A DNA stretch of 64,000 nt from JABJGO01 sp963921245 (GTDB taxonomy: Bacteria > Pseudomonadota > Alphaproteobacteria > Rhodospirillales > Casp-alpha2), in assembly GCA_963921245.4 (NCBI GenBank), contig CAWUEY030000001.1:2294001-2358000 (forward strand), read 5' to 3'. The notes beneath the pieces were generated by a model. That model saw nothing but the letters and a program-made list of their open reading frames with translations. It had not been told where the DNA came from and did no database searches. The position numbers and the translations under genes were made by a program. Below, piece by piece: positions 55,899-64,000 of this stretch; the stretch's first letter is position 1; each line of letters begins with the position of its first letter.

Positions 55899-56450
55899 GA
55901 GCCATATGACGATTGCTGCGATGTGTGCGGCTGCGAGGAAGTTTCCCGGACATCTGAAGGTGCGCGGGCTGAGTTGCCGCCAGTCCTTGAGCCGGTTGAA
56001 CATGCGTTCGACGATGTTCCGTGTTTTGTAGAGCTCAATGTCGTATGCGCATTGGATTGTCCGGTTCTTGCGGGGCGGGATGCAGGGCTTTGCCTCCATA
56101 TCCGTCAACCAGTCCCGCAGGTGGATGGCATCATATCCCCGATCCACAGTGACCGTTGTTCCTTTGGTGACATAGGGCTCAAGGCATTGACGGGCATGCG
56201 CAATATCGGCCTTGTTGCCTGCGCTCACGTGCAGATGCACGGGCCGCCCCCGGCCATCGCAGACCAGATGCAGCTTCGAATTCAGCCCGCCTTTGGTCCT
56301 GCCGATAGCGCGCCCGCCACGGGTCTTTTTTTTAACACCATTGGCAGCGATACGGTGGGCTTTGACGCGGCTCGCATCAATCATCAGCGGGCTCAAGTCG
56401 GCGGCGCCTTCCCGGATGCGCAATCCTGTCTCAGCATGGCCGCAGCCAGG
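55893..56450 (-). pseudogene. IS5-family transposase fragment (lacks N-terminus)
   Basis: The catalytic part is readable: MIDASRVKAHR (first Asp), AIGRTKGGLNSKLHLVCDGR, VDRGYDAIHLRDWL (second Asp) and NIVERMFNRLKDWRQL (Glu). About the first 100 residues of the family are replaced by unrelated sequence. The layout fits the IS427-type group of IS5. The fragment abuts an IS256-like end at its upstream side. Confidence 0.8.
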
Positions 56451-56549
56451 CTGAGACACATCGCTGGAACCAAATGGAGCACACGGCACTACATGAACAT
56501 GGATCTGCTGAAACAGATGGAAACCAACACCAGAGCAGACACCGCCTGA
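56428..56549 (+). pseudogene. Probable IS256-family transposase C-terminal remnant
   Basis: The plus-strand frame ends AAARLRHIAGTKWSTRHYMN and MDLLKQMETNT before TGA at 56549, which resembles the C-terminus of IS256-type transposases. Only about 40 residues remain, and they begin where the IS5 fragment stops, so one insertion or deletion probably cut the other. Assignment is tentative. Confidence 0.4.
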
Positions 56550-56582
56550 AAATAAAAGTGCGCAGGTTTCTTGACACTATCG

Positions 56583-56770
56583 GGCATGGTACATGCTCGA
56601 GAAGGGGAATTGAGAATTTCTGATCCCATTGCCCGGCCAAGGACTGCTTGCAGGCCCGAGCGGGGGCGAAGCGTCATATGCGCCGTTTCAATGGTGTCCC
56701 AAAGGCCCCGTTCGGGCTATACTTGAAGGAATGTCAGTGGCATTTTAACCACCGTGGCCCTTCAGGCCCG
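56583..56770 (+). mobile_element. 3' fragment of an IS1595-type element (type A, copy 3)
   Basis: GGGCATGGTACATGCTCGAG through CTTGAAGGAATGTCAGTGGC matches the 3' part of the type-A transposases at 27080-26930 (minus) and 57691-57820 (plus). It carries the same extra segment with a palindrome as copy 1 (here about 56622-56665), which copy 2 lacks. Both ends of the element are missing. Confidence 0.75.
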
Positions 56771-56784
56771 GTTAGAGTCGAGAC

Positions 56785-57060
56785 TCATTCAAATCCAATA
56801 GCAGATTAGCGCCGCGATACATAATGCGGCCATGAAGCTGTCGGCGCTTTTGTTGTATCGGGTGTCGATGTAAATCTCATCCGGTGTTCCGGACAGCATC
56901 GCTGTCAGGGCGGCGAACAGGTATTGCCAGTTCCCTTCTGCGACCAGCGGTTATAGCGGTTGTAGATCGTCGTCGAGGGGCCGTATTCTCCGGGACAATC
57001 CCGCCAGCAGCAACCCGATTGCAACACACATGGATGATGCCCGAGATTACCCGACACCTC
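56785..57060 (-). pseudogene. IS5-family element with internal deletion
   Basis: Read on the minus strand, the N-terminal-side motif of IS5 transposases (YGPSTTIYNRYNRWSQKG, then a frameshift and WQYLFAALTAML) is followed after DEIYID directly by the family C-terminus (RYNKSADSFMAALCIAALIC, ending YWI). Some 150 residues of catalytic core are gone. It differs from the IS5 fragment at 55893. Confidence 0.7.
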
Positions 57061-57147
57061 ACTCAACCCGCCGATACCCTGCAGCGCGATACGGCTGATG
57101 GGGTTTGATTCGTTCCCATTACTGGCCCGAAAGCCAGAAAAGACCTT

Positions 57148-57942
57148 GGGCCTGACTCAGATAGCTCGGATTTGGAGTTATCATGGGTGTTATGCGCAAA
57201 AGCCGTCTGAGTGTGTATAAGCAAGATCGTCTGATGGAGCATTTTGTGTCTGGCTCGACGGCGCTGACGGCGGCCAGGCTGTGCGGGATGAACCGCTTCG
57301 GCGGCGGTCTATTTCTTTCTCCGTCTGCGCGAGATCGTCGTGCTTGAGCTGGACGCGGCGAGCGAGGCGTTGTTTGGCGGCGAGATTGAAGTGGACGCGC
57401 GTTACTTCGGCGGCAAGCGCAAAGGCAAGCGCGGCCGGGGTTCTGCGGGAAAAGTCGGGGTTTTCGGCCTGTTGAAGCGGGGTGGAAGGGTCTACACAAA
57501 GATCATTCCAGATGCCTCATCGGCCACCTTGATGCCGATTATCGAGCGCAAAGTGGTGCCCGATAGCATCGTCTGTTCCGACGGCTGGAAAGGCTATAAC
57601 GCGCTTGATATATCGGACTTTCACCACTTCCGGATCAACCATTCCGAGCACTTTGTGGATGAGCACAATCACATCAATCGCTGCCTGTCAGGGCATGGTA
57701 CATGCCCGAGAGGGGGGATCGAGTATTTCTGGTCTCAAGCGAATCGCTACATGCGCCGTTTCAATCATGTTCTGAAGGCCCAATTCGGGCTGTATTTGAA
57801 GGAATGTGAGTGGCATTTTAACAACAGTGACCCTTCGGATCAATTAACGCAATTAAGACAATCGTTGATCGACAGGTGAATGTAGAGCATTCACCGAGAG
57901 GTGGGTTAAACGTCATCCAAGGTCGTTATCTGGGTCAGCCCC
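57148..57942 (+). mobile_element. IS1595-type element (type A, copy 2)
   Basis: The left end GGGCCTGACTCAGATAGC at 57148 and the right end, read inward from 57942, GGGGCTGACCCAGATAAC are imperfect inverted repeats like those of copy 1. The element is 795 bases and uninterrupted. Flanks show no 8-base duplication. It is the last element before the defence island. Confidence 0.8.
57183..57879 (+). pseudogene. IS1595-family transposase (type A, copy 2), frameshifted
   Basis: From ATG 57183 the frame gives SRLSVYKQDRLMEHFVSGST and then shifts near 57300, where the codons for NRKTADYFF are altered by one extra base. The rest (57340-57879) is a clean frame with EIEVDARYFGGKRKGKRGRG, VCSDGWKGYNALDISDFHHF, GGIEYFWSQANRYMRR and LYLKECEWHFNNS. 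Apart from that one lesion the catalytic part is complete. This copy serves as the reference for reading copies 1 and 3. Confidence 0.85.
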
Positions 57943-58110
57943 ATTCCCTAAATCTGGTTGTCTGCGTCATTCAAAATCGCCATGCCCACTTACTTCTCGA
58001 TTGCGTTTAACTTAACGACGCTGTGACATAAACACTGCTTCAAGCGAACCCGCGTCGGATACGGGCTGCTAGGCCCCTGACTTCAATCGAGTGGGGCTGG
58101 CTTAGGTCAA

Positions 58111-59289
58111 TCACATCAGCTTGGTCTCCGACAGTTTCTGCAGCACGCCATTGATCCGATCCACTGCTTCATCGATGTCATGATCGCTTGTCGTGAAGCC
58201 GAGACTGAAGCGGACGGAGAATTCAGCCTCGTCGTTACTCAGGCCGATTGCTCTCAGGACATGCGAAGGCTCCAGTATGCCTGACGTGCAGGCCGAGCCG
58301 GTCGAGGCGGCGACATGCGGTTGTAAGGCAGCCAGTATGTCGTGGGCCGCGAATCCTAAGAACCCGATATTTGCGTTGCCGGGATGGCGGAATTGTCCCT
58401 CCGGGCCGTTCACCATGATCGGCCAAGCAAGTCGCTTCAGCCCGGCAACGAACCTGTCCCTCTTGCGGCGTAACTCCTTGCGCCGATCTTCGGCGGTCGC
58501 GTCTGTAAACATGTCTGCGGCTATGCCTATGCCAACGCAAAGCGGGACGGGCACTGTGCCCGATCGCAAACCGTTTTGCTGGCCACCGCCGTAGATCAGG
58601 GGTTCGATACGGTCTTGAAGTCCCCGTGCAATGTAAACGGCTCCTATTCCCTTCGGCCCGTACATCTTGTGTGCTGAAATGCTGAGAATATCGACGTATT
58701 CGGCGAATGAATTCATCTCGATTGCGACCGGGGCTTGTGCCGCGTCGCAGTGAAATACGGCACCGTAGTTTCTTGCGATCTTTGATAAACCCTCGATATT
58801 TTGAATCGTTCCGATTTCATTGTTCACGGCCATGATCGATACAAAAAAAACATCGTCATCCAGCGAGTCTTCAAGTGTTGATGCTTCCACGAAACCTTCC
58901 GAATTGACCGGAAGACACTCGACTTTGAAACCATGATGATCTTCAAGCGCCCGCCCTGCCGCCAGGACGCACTTATGCTCGGTAGCGCTAACCAGCACAC
59001 GTCGTCGCTTGCCGCCCGCTGCGCGTCGCGCAAGGCCCAACAGGGCGAGGTTATTGGACTCTGTTGCTCCCGAGGTGAAGATGATTTCATCGGGATCCGC
59101 GCCGATCAACCGCGCGACTCGTTCGCCGGCCTCATCCACGGCAAGCGATGTTTCCCATCCGATTGCGTGATCGGCGGAATGCGGATTGCCGAACGATTCG
59201 GTAAAATATGGTGTCATTTCGGTAAGAACACGCAAATCCACCGGCGTGGTCGCCTGATGATCGAGGTATATGGTTTTTCTATTTTTCAC
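58111..59289 (-). CDS. sspA: Cysteine desulfurase of a DNA phosphorothioation system (SspA-like)
   Basis: 392 residues, an IscS/NifS-type PLP enzyme: YLDHQATTPVD at the start, TSGATESNNLALLG, the PLP lysine in SISAHKMYGPKG, and the sulfur-accepting cysteine in GSACTSGILEPSHVLRAIG. It would pass sulfur to the SspD protein. The start is GTG 59289 with no clear ribosome site. It is divergent from the sspB-sspC-sspD run, exactly the arrangement described for SspA. A housekeeping desulfurase is less likely because no iscU or suf genes are near. Confidence 0.87.
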   Translation of the reverse strand: MKNRKTIYLDHQATTPVDLRVLTEMTPYFTESFGNPHSADHAIGWETSLAVDEAGERVARLIGADPDEIIFTSGATESNNLALLGLARRAAGGKRRRVLVSATEHKCVLAAGRALEDHHGFKVECLPVNSEGFVEASTLEDSLDDDVFFVSIMAVNNEIGTIQNIEGLSKIARNYGAVFHCDAAQAPVAIEMNSFAEYVDILSISAHKMYGPKGIGAVYIARGLQDRIEPLIYGGGQQNGLRSGTVPVPLCVGIGIAADMFTDATAEDRRKELRRKRDRFVAGLKRLAWPIMVNGPEGQFRHPGNANIGFLGFAAHDILAALQPHVAASTGSACTSGILEPSHVLRAIGLSNDEAEFSVRFSLGFTTSDHDIDEAVDRINGVLQKLSETKLM

Positions 59290-59376
59290 TTATAATCAAT
59301 GGAATAGAAGGCGAAAGTCTGCAGGCATCCTGCCTGCCCGCATCGGTTTTCTTCTGGGACATATCTCCAGGTTCAA

Positions 59377-59406
59377 TTGACCATAGCACGCTATTCAGGC
59401 TACAGT
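59377..59406 (+). promoter_or_regulatory. Candidate promoter of the sspBCD operon
   Basis: TTGACC (59377-59382) and TACAGT (59401-59406) are 18 bases apart and lie 38 bases before sspB. The -10 box is poor, so confidence is low. Confidence 0.35.
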
Positions 59407-59409
59407 CGA

Positions 59410-59428
59410 ACTGGACGTATCATCCAGT
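59410..59428 (+). promoter_or_regulatory. Palindrome upstream of sspB, possible operator
   Basis: ACTGGA-CGTATCA-TCCAGT is a perfect six-base inverted repeat with a seven-base spacer, immediately after the candidate -10 box and 15 bases before ATG 59444. It could bind a repressor or form a small 5' hairpin. No regulator gene is within the visible part of the island. Confidence 0.4.
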
Positions 59429-59443
59429 AGCTATGAGGAAGAC

Positions 59444-60406
59444 ATGGGGCGCGGCCCGCTTTTTCAGAATGATTACAGCCCGCAGTTTTCGGGACACGAA
59501 ACCTTCCCGCTACGCTACGGGTGGCTGAAAAAAGCGTTTGACCGCGTCGACGAGACCGAACACGACGACGAGAACAGGATGCTGTGTTGGGACGATGACG
59601 CCATTGCGCGCTTCGGCGTCGGTAAGAACATGGTCGCCTCCATGCGCCATTGGGCGAAGGCGGTGGGCGTCATAGAAGAACCGGCGACTAACGCCGTCAG
59701 GACGGCTGAGTTTGGACGAAAGCTGTTGAGCGACCACGGCGGGTTCGATCCATATATGGAGCATCCCGCGACCTTGTGGCTGATTCACTGGCAGTTGGCG
59801 GCCTATCCCGAAAAGACGACGTGGTTCTGGGCATTCAGCCATTATCCAGCCATTACATTTGAACGTGAGAGCCTGATCCGAAAACTTGGCCGCCTTGCGA
59901 ATGAGCGCGGATGGTCGCGGGTTGCAGAGACCACGCTCAAGAATGACGTGGCCTGTTTTATTCGCAACTATGTCGCGCCACAGCCGTCCGGCAAGACCGG
60001 ACACGACGATGCCTTGGAATCGCCGCTTACCGAATTGGGGCTCATAAGAGCCATAGGAAAGAACGATGGCTTTCGCTTCGCGCGGGGTCCGAAATCGACC
60101 CTTGGAGACGGCATTTTCGCCTACGCCCTCGTTGATTTCTGGGTGCGCTTCTTTCCCAACGCCGCCACACTTTCCTTCGAGGCGGTCGCCCACGCGCCGG
60201 GCAGTCCCGGGCGCGTATTTCAATTCGATGAGAACGATGTGGCTGACCGCCTCGCCGCACTTGACGATGTAACGGGGGGTGCTCTCCGGTGGTCGGAAAT
60301 TGCCGGACTCAAGCAGGTTGTGCGTAACATCAAGATCGGCGAAGGAACGGCTCTTTCCTGGTTACATAACGACTACGCTTCACGCGCCGGGAAGGAGGCC
60401 GCCTGA
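59444..60406 (+). CDS. sspB: DUF4007-family protein (SspB-like)
   Basis: 320 residues. The start FSGHETFPLRYGWLKKAFD is the hallmark of DUF4007, followed by CWDDDAIARFGVGKNMVASM and TLWLIHWQLA. The protein is predicted soluble and helical. In characterised Ssp systems SspB is required for single-strand phosphorothioation and has been described as a DNA-nicking component. GAGGAAG precedes ATG 59444, and its stop shares one base with the sspC ATG (TGATG). The assignment comes from the domain and the gene order. Confidence 0.82.
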   Translation: MGRGPLFQNDYSPQFSGHETFPLRYGWLKKAFDRVDETEHDDENRMLCWDDDAIARFGVGKNMVASMRHWAKAVGVIEEPATNAVRTAEFGRKLLSDHGGFDPYMEHPATLWLIHWQLAAYPEKTTWFWAFSHYPAITFERESLIRKLGRLANERGWSRVAETTLKNDVACFIRNYVAPQPSGKTGHDDALESPLTELGLIRAIGKNDGFRFARGPKSTLGDGIFAYALVDFWVRFFPNAATLSFEAVAHAPGSPGRVFQFDENDVADRLAALDDVTGGALRWSEIAGLKQVVRNIKIGEGTALSWLHNDYASRAGKEAA

Positions 60407-63400
60407 TGTCTCTGAAGGACCGTGTTCGTATTGCGCGCCGCTTCCTGAGATCGGTCCGCATTAACGCCGATTTGGGGAGTGCGAATGCCCTTGACGGCTT
60501 TGTATGTCCACAATCCTCGGCGGAAGTTCTTGCAGCGATGGCACGGCATGTGTCCGAAACCGGACAGGGCGCATTCACATGGACCGGACCATACGGCAGC
60601 GGTAAATCCAGCCTTGTCGTTGCACTCGCCGCTCTTCTGAATGGTGACGCTGGCTTGCAAAAACACGCCGCCAGGGTATTTGGACATAGATTGACGAATA
60701 CTATTCGGAAAGCCTTGCCGACCGGTACGAAGGGATGGCGTATTCTTCCTGTCGTCGGGAGGCGCGACGACCCCGTAGCGGTCATCGGCGAAGCTGTCAA
60801 ACGAACCGGGCTTGTGCAGCGGTTGCCACGCGGCGGCTGGACCGAGAGCAACCTGATGAGGACGCTTTCCGATGCCGCTGCAACCAAGCCGAAGACGCAC
60901 GGCGGGCTTGTCCTCTTCATCGACGAGATGGGCAAGTTCCTCGAAGCTGCCGCACAGGACGGCTCGGATATCTACATCCTCCAGCAACTCGCAGAGGCAG
61001 CTTCTCGCAGTGGCGGGCGTTTTTTGATCGTCGGCGTTCTTCACCAGGCATTCGAGGAATATGCGCATCGGCTCTCACATAACATGCGGGACGAATGGGC
61101 GAAGATACAGGGCCGGTTCATCGACCTCGTCGTGGATACGGCGGGTGAAGAACAGATTGATCTGATCGCCCGCGCAATAGAGAGCGATCATGTCGCGAAG
61201 AAACCAGGCGCTCTTGCGGCTTCCGTCGCCGCATGCATGCGTCGAGACCGTCTCCGAGAGGATGCCGCGCGATTGGCTTCGATGCTTGAGGCCTGCTGGC
61301 CCCTGCACCCAGTTGTCGCCGCGTTGCTCGGCCCTATTTCGCGCCGGCGATTCGGACAGAATCAGCGCAGTATCTTCGGTTTCCTTAATTCGTCGGAATT
61401 GCACGGTTTCCAGGATTTCCTGAACTATGCAAAGGATGGAGAACTGTACGGACCCGACCGGCTGTGGGATTACCTGCGCGCCAATCTGGAGCCGTCCATA
61501 CTGGCTTCGCCCGACGGTCACCGCTGGGCGCTGGCGGCCGAAGCGCTGGAACGCTGCGAATCACTGGACGGCGGTACGCTGCATGTCAGATTGCTCAAGA
61601 CGATTGCCGTCATCGACCTGTTCAAGGAGCGTTCGCGGCTCCTTCCGAATTCCGAGTTGTTGCGGTCCTGTTTCCCCGGCATCCCGCAAAAGACGATCAG
61701 GAAGGCGCTTTCGGATCTGGATGGCTGGTCGCTCACGATCTTCAGGAAATTCCTCGGCGCGCGCGCCATTTTCGCCGGGAGCGACTTTGATATTGAGCAG
61801 GCGGTTCGCGCGGCGCTCGATGAAATCCACGAGATCGATTTCGAGCACCTGAAATCGCTTGCCGGCCTTCAGCCCATCCTCGCCAAGCGCCACTACCATG
61901 AAACGGGCGCCATGCGATGGTTTGACGTGAACATCGCGCCTGTACGCAGCATTGCCGACTGCGCCGCTGGATTTGAGTTGGAGAACGGCGTGATCGGACA
62001 GTTCCTGCTCGCGATTCCGACCGAAGGGGAAAAGGCGGAGCACGCCGAGAAGCTGTGCCAGAAGGCCGCTCGTCACAGCGGTAAGGACAAAGGCGATGTC
62101 GTCGTCGGCATTGCCAAACAATCGTGGGCCGTCGTGCCGCTCGCGCGTGAACTGATCGCGTTGGAAAACGTTGGCAACGATCACCCCGAACTCGCCGGGG
62201 ATTCGGTCGCCCGACGCGAGGTTTCCGCCCGTCTCGCTGCGTTGCAGGCGCTTCTGGAAACCGAGTTGCAAAAAGCGTTCGACAATGCCCTGTGGTTTCG
62301 CAAAAATTACAGTAAGAAGCGCTTGCACCAAGCCGATCTCAATAACATTGCCTCCGAACTCGCGGATCACCGTTTTCCGCAATCCCCGCAGCTCCACAAC
62401 GAACTTCTTAACCGGCAGCAGCCGTCGGGAAGCGCCATAATGGCGCAGAACAAGTTGCTGCATCGTATGGTGGTTAATGAAGGCGAAACACGGCTCGGCA
62501 TTGACGGTTTCCCGGCTGAAGGCGGGCTCTTCGCCTCAATCCTAGAAAAGACGGAGCTTTACGTTCCGCGGGGCGACACGTTTCGGTTTGCCTCGCCCGC
62601 AGAAGGCGACGATCCGTGCCGTCTCGCCCCCATGTGGCGGGCCGCATTCGACCATATAAGGAATAATGCGGACCGCGTCGTCACGATCTCGGAACTCTTT
62701 GATCTGTGGCGCGAACCGCCGTTCGGCGTCAAGGACGGCTTGATGCCGCTTCTCGCCGTCGCATTCATCCAGTCCCGGCGCGACCTGTTTGCCGCCTATC
62801 GTGACGGCATTTTCAGGGTTCGGTTTGATGACGTGGATGCCGAATACCTCGCAAAGGACGCATTCATAATCCAGTTACGCTGGATGGATCTGACGGATAT
62901 CGCGCGGCGCCTTCTGTCGGATATGGCGGAGGTTGTTCGCGATCTTGATCAGACCAACGAGCTTGTGCATCTCGAACCCATAGATGTCGGCCGCGGGTTG
63001 ATGTCAATATTTGAGCAATTGCCGAACTGGACGACCCGGACGATGCGCCTGTCCGTCAATGCGGCGAGAATTCGCGATATCTTCAAGCGTGCGCATGATC
63101 CGAACCGTTTCCTGTTCGACGACATTCCCGGAACCCTGGGCGAGGATGCCACCCTCGACACCGATGCCGACCTGCGCCGGGTCATTGAGAGCGTTCGCGA
63201 AGGACTCAAAGAGTTGGTGGAAGCCTATCCATCAATGCTGCGCCGCATGCGCGATCTGATGCTGGACGAATTGCAGGTTCCGAATATTTCTCCGCAGTCT
63301 CTCGCGGAGCTGCGCGAGCGCGCCGAAAACATCAAGCAGCTTAGCGGGAATTTCCGGCTCGACGCTTTCATCGGCAGGTTGGCCCGGTTTGATGCTTCCG

Positions 63401-63804
63401 ATGAGAGTTTCGAGGGTATTGCAAGCCTCGCGGCGAACAAACCGCCGCGCGACTGGGTCGATCCCGATCTCGATCAGGCCTTGATCGAAATCGCTGACAT
63501 GGCTCAGAAATTCCTTCGCGCCGAGACCTATGCGCGCGTGAAAGGCCGCCCCGACAAGCGTCACGCCATGGCCGTTGTCATCGGCACGAACGGGCGACCC
63601 GCGCCGTTGCTTGAGGAGTTCAGTGTAGCGGATTCGGATTGTGCGGCTGTGAACGCGCTCATCGAGCGTGTCGAAGCGACGCTCGATGAATCCGACGCCA
63701 CGCGCCGCAGCATCATCCTCGCGGCGCTGGCGGAACTCAGCACGCGATACATGCACGCGCCCGAGTCAACCAAGAAGAACGGGAAAGGAAGAGCCGCGTC
63801 TTGA
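60406..63804 (+). CDS. sspC: Large P-loop ATPase of a DNA phosphorothioation system (SspC-like)
   Basis: 1,132 residues. Walker A GPYGSGKSSLVVALAAL is near residue 64, and Walker B GGLVLFIDEMGKFLEAA near 170. The remaining 900 residues are mostly helical with no further domain I can name. It belongs to the large ATPases that accompany DUF4007 and PAPS-reductase genes. It presumably powers or gates sulfur modification of DNA. Both junctions are coupled: TGATG with sspB and TTGA with sspD. Confidence 0.82.
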   Translation: MSLKDRVRIARRFLRSVRINADLGSANALDGFVCPQSSAEVLAAMARHVSETGQGAFTWTGPYGSGKSSLVVALAALLNGDAGLQKHAARVFGHRLTNTIRKALPTGTKGWRILPVVGRRDDPVAVIGEAVKRTGLVQRLPRGGWTESNLMRTLSDAAATKPKTHGGLVLFIDEMGKFLEAAAQDGSDIYILQQLAEAASRSGGRFLIVGVLHQAFEEYAHRLSHNMRDEWAKIQGRFIDLVVDTAGEEQIDLIARAIESDHVAKKPGALAASVAACMRRDRLREDAARLASMLEACWPLHPVVAALLGPISRRRFGQNQRSIFGFLNSSELHGFQDFLNYAKDGELYGPDRLWDYLRANLEPSILASPDGHRWALAAEALERCESLDGGTLHVRLLKTIAVIDLFKERSRLLPNSELLRSCFPGIPQKTIRKALSDLDGWSLTIFRKFLGARAIFAGSDFDIEQAVRAALDEIHEIDFEHLKSLAGLQPILAKRHYHETGAMRWFDVNIAPVRSIADCAAGFELENGVIGQFLLAIPTEGEKAEHAEKLCQKAARHSGKDKGDVVVGIAKQSWAVVPLARELIALENVGNDHPELAGDSVARREVSARLAALQALLETELQKAFDNALWFRKNYSKKRLHQADLNNIASELADHRFPQSPQLHNELLNRQQPSGSAIMAQNKLLHRMVVNEGETRLGIDGFPAEGGLFASILEKTELYVPRGDTFRFASPAEGDDPCRLAPMWRAAFDHIRNNADRVVTISELFDLWREPPFGVKDGLMPLLAVAFIQSRRDLFAAYRDGIFRVRFDDVDAEYLAKDAFIIQLRWMDLTDIARRLLSDMAEVVRDLDQTNELVHLEPIDVGRGLMSIFEQLPNWTTRTMRLSVNAARIRDIFKRAHDPNRFLFDDIPGTLGEDATLDTDADLRRVIESVREGLKELVEAYPSMLRRMRDLMLDELQVPNISPQSLAELRERAENIKQLSGNFRLDAFIGRLARFDASDESFEGIASLAANKPPRDWVDPDLDQALIEIADMAQKFLRAETYARVKGRPDKRHAMAVVIGTNGRPAPLLEEFSVADSDCAAVNALIERVEATLDESDATRRSIILAALAELSTRYMHAPESTKKNGKGRAAS

Positions 63805-64000
63805 AAGCCCGAACCGTGAAACATGTTCTGGGACTCTCCGGCGGCCGCGACAGCGCGGCCCTTGCCGTCTATATGCGCCAACACCACCCGGAACTGGAAA
63901 TAGAGTATTTTTTCACGGACACCGGCAAGGAGCTGCCCGAGGTCTATGAATTTCTCGGGCGTCTTGAAGGGTTTCTTGGGCAGGAAATTCGCAAGCTGAA
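63801..64000 (+). CDS. sspD: PAPS-reductase/DndC-like ATP pyrophosphatase (SspD), N-terminal part
   Basis: Only 66 residues are visible before the window ends. They show the PP-loop LGLSGGRDSAALAVYMRQHH and EYFFTDTGKELPEVYEFLGR, typical of PAPS reductase-like enzymes that adenylate a phosphate for sulfur insertion (DndC/SspD). The start is TTG 63801, overlapping the sspC stop, with AGGAAGAG upstream. The cysteine ligands of the expected iron-sulfur cluster would be beyond the window. Confidence 0.82.
   Translation, partial: MKARTVKHVLGLSGGRDSAALAVYMRQHHPELEIEYFFTDTGKELPEVYEFLGRLEGFLGQEIRKL

Noticed and set aside
55923..56427. Plus-strand 208-residue frame
   Set aside because: Most of it is antisense to the IS5 transposase; only its last 40 residues resemble another transposase end.
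58111..59289. Housekeeping IscS/NifS desulfurase
   Set aside because: There are no iron-sulfur assembly genes nearby, and the divergent DUF4007, ATPase and PP-loop genes fit SspA better.
1..64000. CRISPR arrays, rRNA operons, complete tRNAs
   Set aside because: No regularly spaced repeats and no rRNA- or tRNA-like stretches were seen on reading through; very short or divergent RNAs could be missed without a covariance search.

Overview
The window looks like the chromosome of an alphaproteobacterium, probably marine and related to Rhodospirillales or Kiloniellales. The evidence is gene content: a CarD regulator, GluQ-RS, an RppH/EnvC/CtpA/GpmI operon, the ethylmalonyl-CoA pathway pair ccr/ecm, and genes for methylated-amine use. 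No organism name can be read from the sequence itself. No rRNA, tRNA or CRISPR array was found.

Layout. 1-25.7 kb is ordinary core genome: an SDR fragment, a CaCA antiporter, the minus-strand operon gpmI-envC-ctpA-divergent deacetylase-rppH, a SUV3-like helicase with an S4 protein, ferredoxin, carD, an M48 protease, two Nudix genes, gluQRS, an HNH protein, a sulfotransferase, pyruvate carboxylase (broken in frame at a run of nine G), rpsD with a clear promoter, and an orphan Tat-exported binding protein. 25.8-29.5 kb holds a PHP-domain gene and then nested insertion sequences: an IS630-type element sits inside an IS1595-type element at a TA, next to a decayed second IS1595-type element. 29.5-35.5 kb is one operon of an ADP-ribosylglycohydrolase, a PfkB kinase and a complete PotABCD-like ABC importer.

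35.5-55.5 kb is a methylated-amine and C1/C2 region. It holds TorT, TorS and TorR homologues (a TMAO-sensing phosphorelay), then a TMAO/betaine-type importer (binding protein, ATPase, double-length permease). The gap between torR and the importer carries Tor-box-like repeats. A cupin and a DMT exporter follow, then on the minus strand mgsA-mgsB-mgsC-gmaS (N-methylglutamate route for methylamine), an XRE-cupin regulator, and divergent ecm and ccr. The likely logic is: sense TMAO, import it, demethylate it elsewhere, move methylamine nitrogen through gamma-glutamylmethylamide and N-methylglutamate, and assimilate C2 units by the ethylmalonyl-CoA pathway.

55.5-57.95 kb is an insertion-sequence graveyard with remnants of IS481, IS5, IS256 and IS1595 types. 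58.1-64 kb is a defence island: a cysteine desulfurase divergent from a DUF4007 protein, a large P-loop ATPase and the start of a PAPS-reductase-like protein. This is the gene order of the SspABCD single-strand DNA phosphorothioation system. The window ends inside sspD, so the restriction partner (SspE or SspFGH) would lie beyond it.
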